Positions 8,350 to 14,956 of a stretch of DNA of 64,000 nt are shown piece by piece. The stretch covers positions 1 to 64,000 of the forward strand of contig JAEWBO010000024.1 in the NCBI GenBank assembly GCA_023391105.1. Reading direction: 5' to 3'. The stretch comes from Bacillota bacterium (GTDB taxonomy: Bacteria; Bacillota; Clostridia; Christensenellales; SZUA-584). Positions within the stretch are counted from its first letter, which is position 1; the number at the start of each line of letters is the position of its first letter. Position numbers and translations under genes: made by a program. The notes under the pieces are model-generated. The model ran no database searches. It had not been told where the DNA came from and was given only the letters and a program-made list of their open reading frames with translations.

Positions 8350-9147
8350 TTACTTTTGCTTCAACAGCTCATACAGCTGCGCCACACTGTCAAACAGATA
8401 GTGTGGCTTTAAGTCGCTGCCTGCTATGTCCTCTTTTGTCATTTCACCCGAAAGCACGCCCACTGCGCACATGCCGTTTTCCAGCGCGAGCTGCATATCC
8501 GTATAAAGACGGTCTCCTATCACTGCGATCTTTTCCGCAGGAAGCTTTGCGGCGCTTTGAATATACGCCGCGGTTTCGGCAAAGGGCTTGCCGATGAACT
8601 TTGGCTTGCGGCCTGTGGCATACGTGAGCATGGCACATATGCTGGCACAGTCAGGCAGCACCTTATTATCCTCTAGCGGGCAAACGGCATCCACATTGGT
8701 AGCGATGAAGGGGACTCCGTCGCGCAGCAGTTCTACAGCGCGAGCGGCTTTGGAAAAGCAAAATGTTGTATCGAAGCCAACGACGACGCAATCTGGCCTG
8801 GCCATATCTTTACAGTTTATACCCGCTTGCGTGAATTGCGCAACGAGTGGCTCCGTGCCAACCACATAGACGTTGGGGGTTGGGCCATAGGTTTTGAGAA
8901 GATAGCCGGCAGTGACTTCGCCCGACGTGATGACCGCCGGGTGGGAACCAAACCCCAGTCTTTTTAGCTTGGTTTTATAATCTTCAGGAGAGCGGGAGGA
9001 GTTGTTGGTAAAAAAACTATACTTGATTCCTTTTTGATTAAAAAAATTTATAAGGTCGTGCGCGCCCGGAATCACGCGTTCTCCAAGATATATGGTGCCG
9101 TCCATATCCAGTACAAAGCATTCTATTTCGTGTATCGGTACACTCAT
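8350..9147 (-). CDS. HAD-superfamily hydrolase, NagD-like (subclass IIA)
   Basis: A 265-residue cytosolic phosphatase-like protein. HAD motif I is DMDGT (14-18), motif II FFTNNSSRS, motif III is a lysine in the KPFAETAAY region and motif IV GDRLYTDM. The cap placed between motifs II and III marks type IIA, the group of NagD, AraL and p-nitrophenylphosphatases. The natural substrate (a sugar phosphate, nucleotide or glycerol phosphate) cannot be read from sequence. The ATG is preceded by AAAGGA. It lies upstream of the flavoprotein gene on the same strand with a 96-nt gap, so it may be a separate unit. Confidence 0.88.
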   Translation of the reverse strand: MSVPIHEIECFVLDMDGTIYLGERVIPGAHDLINFFNQKGIKYSFFTNNSSRSPEDYKTKLKRLGFGSHPAVITSGEVTAGYLLKTYGPTPNVYVVGTEPLVAQFTQAGINCKDMARPDCVVVGFDTTFCFSKAARAVELLRDGVPFIATNVDAVCPLEDNKVLPDCASICAMLTYATGRKPKFIGKPFAETAAYIQSAAKLPAEKIAVIGDRLYTDMQLALENGMCAVGVLSGEMTKEDIAGSDLKPHYLFDSVAQLYELLKQK

Positions 9148-9338
9148 GGGTTAAGTCCTTTCTAAGATGCGCTTTCCTTGGATTGTACCAGAACGGATAG
9201 AACTTCTCAACCGGGAAGGGACATATAACAAGTAACCATGATAAACTTTGTCCTTCTACGTCATATAGTCTGAAAGTAATATCTTTGTGAAAAGAAGGTA
9301 AGTTTGCCGTTTGCTTATTATTATTGAGACAAATTACC

Positions 9339-9367
9339 TTTACGTGGCAATTGCATAATGGTATAGT
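9339..9367 (+). promoter_or_regulatory. Candidate promoter of the patatin pair
   Basis: TTTACG (9339-9344), 17 nt, TATAGT (9362-9367), 36 nt before the first patatin start codon. The -10 is good and the -35 only partly matches. Nothing else is evident in the 9148-9402 gap. Confidence 0.5.
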
Positions 9368-9402
9368 ATATGAGAGTTATTTGGCTGCAAGGAGATTAAC
9401 TC

Positions 9403-10185
9403 GTGAAAACGATCGGCTTGGCATTGGGCGGCGGCGGCGCTCGCGGGGTGGCTCATATTGCTTACCTTAAGGCAATGGAAGGTATGGGCTATAAGCCTGA
9501 TATCATTGCGGGAACCTCGAGCGGCGCTATCGTTGGGGCGTTGTATGCCGGAGGCCTGTCGCCGGGCGACATTTATGCGATGCTTGAGAGCCTTTTCAGC
9601 ATTAAAAAGCGTTCCGGGGCATCTTTCATTAAGGCGCTCAGACGCGATAATATTGCGGCGGCTTTGGCAAAGCAATTTTTATCAAGGGTACTGCCAAAAA
9701 AGACATTTGAAGAGCTCGATATTCCTCTTAAGATTGTAGCAACTAATTTTAACACCTTAGAGGAAAAGGTGTTTGATTCGGGCGATATTCTGCCGGCACT
9801 TATGGGCAGTATTGCTTTTCCCAGTGTTTTTGTTCCGCAGAAAGCGGGGGATGCCTATTATGTGGATGGTGGGGCGACTAATATTGTGCCTTTTGATATT
9901 TTGCGAAATGACTGTGATGTGTTGATTGCGATCGATGTCTCGCAGGTGAGGCCCAACACATTTAAGCCCAATATAAAAAACGCGCTGCATGCGACGTGGG
10001 CGGCCACACAAGAGGCACTTATTTCTTCAAAGCTTGAAAAGACACCGGTGGAGATTTTTGAGAGGCCGACTTTTGAAGATGTCTCCACAATGGAGTTTTA
10101 TAAATACAAAAGTATATATAAGCGTGCCGAGACCCATAGCCCGGGGTTTATTGAGCAGCTTAATAAAGAACTGATGAAAGGGTAA
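9403..10185 (+). CDS. Patatin-like phospholipase (catalytic residues present)
   Basis: A 260-residue serine acyl hydrolase of the bacterial patatin (RssA/YlbK-like) type. The glycine-rich oxyanion loop LGGGGARG is at 8-15, the nucleophile elbow GTSSG at 37-41 with Ser39, and the catalytic Asp lies in YVDGGATNIVPFD. Such proteins are expected to cleave membrane lipids or acyl esters; the substrate is unknown. No signal peptide is visible. The GTG start follows AAGGAG. It ends 4 nt before a second, clearly related gene of the same length whose nucleophile is lost, so the two are probably co-translated and may act as a pair. Confidence 0.9.
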   Translation: MKTIGLALGGGGARGVAHIAYLKAMEGMGYKPDIIAGTSSGAIVGALYAGGLSPGDIYAMLESLFSIKKRSGASFIKALRRDNIAAALAKQFLSRVLPKKTFEELDIPLKIVATNFNTLEEKVFDSGDILPALMGSIAFPSVFVPQKAGDAYYVDGGATNIVPFDILRNDCDVLIAIDVSQVRPNTFKPNIKNALHATWAATQEALISSKLEKTPVEIFERPTFEDVSTMEFYKYKSIYKRAETHSPGFIEQLNKELMKG

Positions 10186-10189
10186 GCCT

Positions 10190-10972
10190 ATGTCTAAGAA
10201 ACTTGGAATCGCCTTTGGAGGAAGCGGTGCGCAAGGCATCGCTAGTATTGCATACATCAAAGCTCTCGAAGCGCTGGAAATCAAGCCTGATATCGTCTCT
10301 GGAACAGGCGTTGGCGCGGTTGTGGCGGCCATGTATGCGGCGGGCATGTCCAGCGAGGACATGATCGATTTTATGCGGGAAATCAATTTTCCAGGATCAA
10401 AGCGTCCAATCAATATTAATAGAATAAAGGACGCCAAGTATGGCATTCTCGACAGCCTTGGCCTTGAAGAGTATTATCAGATGATTGTTCCGGTTAAGGT
10501 CTTCGACCGGCTTTACTTTCCTTTGAAAATCATTGCCGCGAATTGGGTGACCGGACAGCAAGTGGTTTTTGACAGCGGAGATGTGGGCCCGGCTGTTCGT
10601 TCGGCGGTATCCATTCCCGGTGTGTTTATGCCACATGAGATAGACGGCGAAATGCTGATGGATGGTTCGTGCGTGAATCCGGTGCCTTTTGATGTGATTC
10701 GTAAGGATTGCGACGTGCTTGCGGCTATTGATCCGCAGGTCAACGAAGAAGGCTCATCGCCGTTCGTTTACGGCGTGGTTTCGGGCGCGTTTAACGCCGC
10801 GAAAAAAGCGCTGGCCATTGAAAAACAAAAGTCATGCAAGGTGGATGTTTTTGAAAGCTTCGTGGTTGAAGAAATGTCGATGTACGATTTTGCTTTTTAT
10901 ATTGAAATCATTGAGTCTGCGGAAGAAAAGGCAGGTCTTTTTGCGCTAAAAGTACAAGATATGATAAAATAA
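10190..10972 (+). CDS. Patatin-like protein lacking the catalytic serine (probable pseudoenzyme)
   Basis: A 260-residue paralogue of the preceding gene (FGGSGAQGIASIAYIKALEA matches LGGGGARGVAHIAYLKAME). The nucleophile elbow reads GTGVG at 38-42: Gly40 (codon GGC, 10307-10309) stands where Ser39 sits in the neighbour. The Asp motif is DGSCVNPVP instead of DGGATNIVP. The rest of the fold and the length are kept and there is no frameshift, so it looks maintained rather than decaying. It may regulate or scaffold the active partner, or bind lipid; that is inference. A weak terminator follows. Confidence 0.88.
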   Translation: MSKKLGIAFGGSGAQGIASIAYIKALEALEIKPDIVSGTGVGAVVAAMYAAGMSSEDMIDFMREINFPGSKRPININRIKDAKYGILDSLGLEEYYQMIVPVKVFDRLYFPLKIIAANWVTGQQVVFDSGDVGPAVRSAVSIPGVFMPHEIDGEMLMDGSCVNPVPFDVIRKDCDVLAAIDPQVNEEGSSPFVYGVVSGAFNAAKKALAIEKQKSCKVDVFESFVVEEMSMYDFAFYIEIIESAEEKAGLFALKVQDMIK

Positions 10973-11042
10973 TACAGGACTTCTCTCTCGCATCAGGCCT
11001 GCGTATTTTATATAGAAAATAAACAAGCATAAGCATGAGAGG

Positions 11043-11078
11043 AATTGCATTCGGTAAACGGGTGCAATTTTTGTTTTC
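11043..11078 (+). terminator. Weak terminator after the patatin pair
   Basis: Arms AATTGCA and TGCAATT around a loop of about 13 nt, followed by TTTTGTTTT. It sits directly before the lgt promoter. Confidence 0.55.
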
Positions 11079-11107
11079 TTGACCCGGAAGATTCAAACAC
11101 ATATAAT
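11079..11107 (+). promoter_or_regulatory. Promoter of lgt-pncB
   Basis: TTGACC (11079-11084), 17 nt, TATAAT (11102-11107). It is near consensus and 40 nt before the lgt start codon. Confidence 0.8.
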
Positions 11108-11147
11108 AAGCTCAGTGTCAATATTCGGTACTTATTTGGAGGTTAAT

Positions 11148-12215
11148 ATGAAAGATCCTAGAGTGGCCTTTTATCTGTTTGGCGAAAATGGGATCGCCAT
11201 ACACTGGTATGGCATTATCATTGCAACAGGTCTGATCATAGGTGTGATTCTTGGTGTTCGCGAAGCCAAACGCAGGGGATACCGCAGTGAAATGATACTT
11301 GATTTCATGCTGATTGCAATTCCTGTTTCTATCGTTTGTGCGCGCCTTTATTACGTGATATTCGAATGGAACAGGTATGCAAATGACTTGTTAAAAATTT
11401 TTGCAATTTGGGAAGGCGGTCTTGCCATATACGGAGCGGTCATAGGCGGTGCCATCGCTGCGATCATTTTTTACCTGTGGCGCAGGGTATCTGTCGGGGA
11501 AGTGCTGGATATCGCCGCGCCTAGCCTGATTATCGCTCAAGGTATCGGGCGCTGGGGCAACTTTGTGAACCAGGAAGCTCATGGCGGCCTGATTTTGGAC
11601 AAAGCATGGCAGTGGTTTCCCGCTGGTGTGCAGATAGATGGGCTCTGGTATCAGGCCACCTTTTTCTATGAATTTGTCTGGAACGTGATCGTGTTTGCCA
11701 TACTGATGCTGATCAGAAAGAAAATAAAGGTCAGGGGCGGCGTCTTTGCACTCTACGGCATTTTGTACGGACTTGGACGCTTCTGGATTGAATCACTGAG
11801 AACAGACAGTCTTATGCTAAACAGCTTGAGAATTTCGCAGATTGTCAGCATTGTGCTCATCGTTTGTGGTATTCTATACCTGTTTCTCATGAGAAATAAA
11901 GAATGGCGCGTATACGATGGTTATTACAGCTTAAGCTGGACCAATGAGCAGATTGAGGAATACAAGGCCAACAGCAAATCGATAAAGGCCGAGGAAGACG
12001 CGAAAAGGGCCGATGCCAAAGCCAAAGAGATTAAAGAAAAATACGACGATCAGCTGGAAAAGGTAAAAAAGGCTGAGGCTAAAGCGGATAAGGCAAAGAA
12101 GAAGCTCGAAAAAGTTAGACAAAAGGCTCAGAAAGCTGAGGCGGAAAATCAACAAAAAAAGGCTGAGGAAGCTGACCGTGATGTATCCGAAGCCGATAAT
12201 AAAAAGGAGTTATAA
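11148..12215 (+). CDS. lgt: Prolipoprotein diacylglyceryl transferase with a C-terminal coiled-coil tail
   Basis: A 355-residue integral membrane enzyme that transfers diacylglycerol from phosphatidylglycerol to the lipobox cysteine of prolipoproteins. About seven membrane segments fill residues 15-245; the Lgt signature region is GRWGNFVNQEAHGG (134-147), and IHWYG (18-22) and ALYGILYGLGRFWIE (201-215) are also typical. The ATG at 11148 has TTGGAGG upstream. Residues 266-355 are an added, highly charged Lys/Glu/Ala-rich tail predicted to form a coiled coil on the cytosolic side; Lgt usually ends near residue 260-290, so this is an unusual extension. pncB starts 4 nt after the stop. Confidence 0.93.
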   Translation: MKDPRVAFYLFGENGIAIHWYGIIIATGLIIGVILGVREAKRRGYRSEMILDFMLIAIPVSIVCARLYYVIFEWNRYANDLLKIFAIWEGGLAIYGAVIGGAIAAIIFYLWRRVSVGEVLDIAAPSLIIAQGIGRWGNFVNQEAHGGLILDKAWQWFPAGVQIDGLWYQATFFYEFVWNVIVFAILMLIRKKIKVRGGVFALYGILYGLGRFWIESLRTDSLMLNSLRISQIVSIVLIVCGILYLFLMRNKEWRVYDGYYSLSWTNEQIEEYKANSKSIKAEEDAKRADAKAKEIKEKYDDQLEKVKKAEAKADKAKKKLEKVRQKAQKAEAENQQKKAEEADRDVSEADNKKEL

Positions 12216-12219
12216 AAAA

Positions 12220-13650
12220 GTGCGTAATTTAACCATGCTGACGGATTTGTATCAGCTGACGATGATGTATGGTTACCACAAATGCGGGATGTCAAAAAAG
12301 GTATCCGTGTTTGATTTGTTTTACAGAAGGGCCGCATGCGAAAGCGCTTACGCAATTGCAGCAGGCTTGGAGCAGGTCATAGAATTCATCAACAATCTAC
12401 ATTTTACGGACGAGGATATCACCTATTTGCGTTCGCTATCGCTGTTTGATGAAGAGTTCTTAAAGCTGCTTAAAGAGTTTAAATTCACTGGCGAAATATA
12501 TGCGGTTAAGGAAGGCACGGTCATTTTTCCGTATGAGCCGATTGTTCGCGTGAAGGCACCCATCATGGAAGCGCAGCTCATTGAAACGGCGCTGCTGAAT
12601 CTCATCAACCATCAGACTCTCATCGCAACAAAAGCGTCTCGCGTCGTATATGCGGCAGAAGGCAGCAGTGTGCTAGAGTTCGGTTTGCGCCGCGCGCAGG
12701 GGCCTGACGCGGGCATCTACGGCGCCAGAGCCGCCATCATCGGCGGATGCTCATCCACGTCTAACGTGCTGACGGGTGAGCTTTTCGGCATACCCGCAAA
12801 AGGCACGCACGCGCATAGCTGGGTCATGAGTTTTCCTCAGGAGATTGACGCGTTTCGCGCTTATGCGGATATTTTCCCCGACACATGCCTGCTGCTGGTG
12901 GATACATATGACACACTCAAGAGCGGTGTCCCAAATGCGATTAAGGTGTTTGAGGAAATGCGGACAAAAGGCCATAAACCGATTGGCATACGGCTCGATT
13001 CGGGTGACCTTGCTTATCTGAGCAAAAAGGCGCGCATCATGCTGGATAACGCAGGCTTTCATGATGCAAAAATATTTGCGTCCAGCGACATCGATGAGTG
13101 GCTGATACGAGATATGAAGCTGCAGGGCGCCAAAATCGACGTCTGGGGCGTCGGAACAAAGCTGATTACAGGAGACGGCTGCCCGGCTCTTGGCGGCGTA
13201 TATAAGCTCTCCGCAGAGATCGAGAACGGAAACATGATTCCAAAAATCAAGGTGAGCGACAACGTTGAGAAAATCACCAACCCCGGCTATAAAAAGCTTA
13301 TGCGTCTTTACGATAACAACTCAAGAAAGGCGATTGCTGATCTGATTATGCTGGATGACGAGATTATTGACGAAACACAGCCGCTTGTGATCTTCCATCC
13401 CGTGGATACATGGAAGCGTATGCGTCTCACCAACTACCACACAAAAGAGCTGCTGGTTCCTGTCTACGTGGAGGGAAAACAGGTATATGAATCGCCGTCG
13501 CTGATGGATATTCAGGAATACGCGAAACAGGATCTCGCCACGTTCTGGGATGAGATCAAGCGTCTTATCAACCCGCAGGAATACAAGGTTGATTTGTCAT
13601 ATAAGCTTCACGACCTGAAAAAGACCTTATTGGAACAGTGGGCCATCTAA
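12220..13650 (+). CDS. pncB: Nicotinate phosphoribosyltransferase
   Basis: A 476-residue enzyme of NAD salvage, making nicotinate mononucleotide from nicotinate and PRPP. Recognised by the N-terminus LTMLTDLYQLTMMYGY, the central FGLRRAQGPDAG, GTHAHSWVMSFPQEIDAF, the phosphate/ribose-binding GIRLDSGDLAYLS and FASSDIDEW, and WGVGTKLITG. I choose the GTG at 12220, 10 nt after AAGGAG; an in-frame ATG lies at 12235, and longer forms would run into lgt. It forms an operon with lgt and ends in a strong terminator. Confidence 0.93.
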   Translation: MRNLTMLTDLYQLTMMYGYHKCGMSKKVSVFDLFYRRAACESAYAIAAGLEQVIEFINNLHFTDEDITYLRSLSLFDEEFLKLLKEFKFTGEIYAVKEGTVIFPYEPIVRVKAPIMEAQLIETALLNLINHQTLIATKASRVVYAAEGSSVLEFGLRRAQGPDAGIYGARAAIIGGCSSTSNVLTGELFGIPAKGTHAHSWVMSFPQEIDAFRAYADIFPDTCLLLVDTYDTLKSGVPNAIKVFEEMRTKGHKPIGIRLDSGDLAYLSKKARIMLDNAGFHDAKIFASSDIDEWLIRDMKLQGAKIDVWGVGTKLITGDGCPALGGVYKLSAEIENGNMIPKIKVSDNVEKITNPGYKKLMRLYDNNSRKAIADLIMLDDEIIDETQPLVIFHPVDTWKRMRLTNYHTKELLVPVYVEGKQVYESPSLMDIQEYAKQDLATFWDEIKRLINPQEYKVDLSYKLHDLKKTLLEQWAI

Positions 13651-13680
13651 GGCCTTTCGCAAAATAAGACGTACCAAACC

Positions 13681-13724
13681 GCACCGTCCGACATTTTCTA
13701 AGAGTCGGGCGGTGCTATTCTTTT
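13681..13724 (+). terminator. Terminator of lgt-pncB
   Basis: Arms GCACCGTCCGAC (13681-13692) and GTCGGGCGGTGC (13704-13715), 12 bp with one G-U pair, followed by TATTCTTTT. Confidence 0.88.
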
Positions 13725-13746
13725 GCAAAAAGAAAGGGTGGTCTTA

Positions 13747-14208
13747 ATGAACAATTTAAAAAAGAGCATTATGGGAAAATATAATGCCGCCGACGTAGAC
13801 AGATTGCTGTTAAAAGTGAGGAACGATTATGAAGAGTGCCTTAAGGAACAGAAAGAACGTATCATGGCATTGCGGGATGAAAACCATCAGCTAAAAAATA
13901 AACTTTTGAAGTACCAACATAACGAACAGTATATCATAGGCACCTTCACACGTGCGGAAGAAACGGCTCAGACGATTATTGCTGAGGCACAGAATCAAGC
14001 AAACGCCATTGTGCGTAAAGCAAAGAATGAAGAGGATCTGATGAGAACGGCTGTGGCGGGTTGTTATCAAAAGCTGTGCAAGCTAAAGAGTGCCAGCGAA
14101 GATGTTTACAGGGCAGCGGCCAAGGCGGTCGGCGAACAGGAGGAACTCGAAAAAACATCAAGTAACGTCCGGCCTTTTATCAGCGTATATGAAGGCACAC
14201 ACAATTAG
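13747..14208 (+). CDS. DivIVA-like coiled-coil protein
   Basis: A 153-residue protein without a membrane segment. The first 20 residues (KKSIMGKYNAADVDRLLLKV) resemble the membrane-binding head of DivIVA/GpsB-type proteins (pattern GY/YN-x2-EVD), followed by long heptad helices (about residues 30-135, QKERIMALRDENHQLKNKLL). Such proteins mark curved membrane at septa or poles and recruit division or wall-synthesis factors. I cannot tell DivIVA from a relative. The ATG at 13747 follows AAAGGG. It is a single gene between two terminators, just before the sigma/anti-sigma pair. Confidence 0.65.
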   Translation: MNNLKKSIMGKYNAADVDRLLLKVRNDYEECLKEQKERIMALRDENHQLKNKLLKYQHNEQYIIGTFTRAEETAQTIIAEAQNQANAIVRKAKNEEDLMRTAVAGCYQKLCKLKSASEDVYRAAAKAVGEQEELEKTSSNVRPFISVYEGTHN

Positions 14209-14227
14209 TGGAATAAATTCAAATGCA

Positions 14228-14253
14228 AGACCGTCAAAATGGCGGTCTTTTTC
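14228..14253 (+). terminator. Terminator of the DivIVA-like gene
   Basis: Arms AAGACCG and CGGTCTT (14228-14234 and 14243-14249) followed by a T run. Confidence 0.8.
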
Positions 14254-14282
14254 TATGCCTTTAATTGCCTATGCTAATATAT

Positions 14283-14310
14283 TTGATTAGAACATACAAT
14301 TTATGATAAT
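14283..14310 (+). promoter_or_regulatory. Candidate promoter of the sigma/anti-sigma pair
   Basis: TTGATT (14283-14288), 16 nt, GATAAT (14305-14310). Sigma factors of this kind often control themselves, and any self-recognised promoter would differ from this housekeeping type; I could not identify one. Confidence 0.4.
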
Positions 14311-14386
14311 ATATCCTAAATTTCTTTCTCGAAAAATGAACTTTTATAAATACACTACGTTAAGTATTGGAAAGGAGGATGCATTT

Positions 14387-14956
14387 GTGTGCGCGTATGA
14401 TGAAATCTTTGAGCTCTTTATAAAAGGAGATAGGCAAGCTATGAGCAAACTTGTAGAAACGTATAAGCTTGAGTTGTTTAACTTATGCTTCAGATTGACG
14501 TTTAACAAGCAGGACGCAGAAGACCTTTTTCAGCAAACCTGGATCAAAGCGACGAAAAATGCATCTAAGTACGAGCATCAATCATTTAAGCCTTGGCTGT
14601 TTAAAATTTGTGTTAACCAGTTTAGAGACAACTACAGACAATATGTCAAGAGAAAGCAGCTCATGAAGGATGACTTTGAGTCTACCAGTGCGAAGGATTA
14701 CGTGCTGATGACAGCGGGCGGCAGCGATTCGGTGGAGGAACAGATCGAAAGAAAGCACATTCAAGCCCTTCTCATTTCCAATATCGACAAGCTTCCGCAG
14801 CCGCAAAAGGTGCCAATGGTCCTTTTCTATTATCAACAGATGAAATACTCGGAGATTGCCGGTGTGCTTGGCGTGCCTGAAGGGACGGTCAAATCGCGCA
14901 TCAACACGGCCAAGAAAAAGCTAAAGAGCGTATTGGAGAGTGAATTATATGTTTGA
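14387..14956 (+). CDS. ECF-type RNA polymerase sigma factor
   Basis: A 189-residue sigma-70 family protein with only regions 2 and 4. Region 2 spans about residues 8-80 (LVETYKLELFNLCFRLTFNKQDAEDLFQQTWIKA holds the core-binding and -10 parts) and region 4 about 125-185 (QKVPMVLFYYQQMKYSEIAGVLGVPEGTVKSRI, the -35 helix-turn-helix). I choose the GTG at 14387, 8 nt after AAAGGAGG. Its stop overlaps the start of the downstream membrane anti-sigma gene by 8 nt, a coupling typical of sigma/anti-sigma pairs. It probably directs an envelope or extracellular-signal regulon; the target genes are unknown. Confidence 0.92.
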   Translation: MCAYDEIFELFIKGDRQAMSKLVETYKLELFNLCFRLTFNKQDAEDLFQQTWIKATKNASKYEHQSFKPWLFKICVNQFRDNYRQYVKRKQLMKDDFESTSAKDYVLMTAGGSDSVEEQIERKHIQALLISNIDKLPQPQKVPMVLFYYQQMKYSEIAGVLGVPEGTVKSRINTAKKKLKSVLESELYV

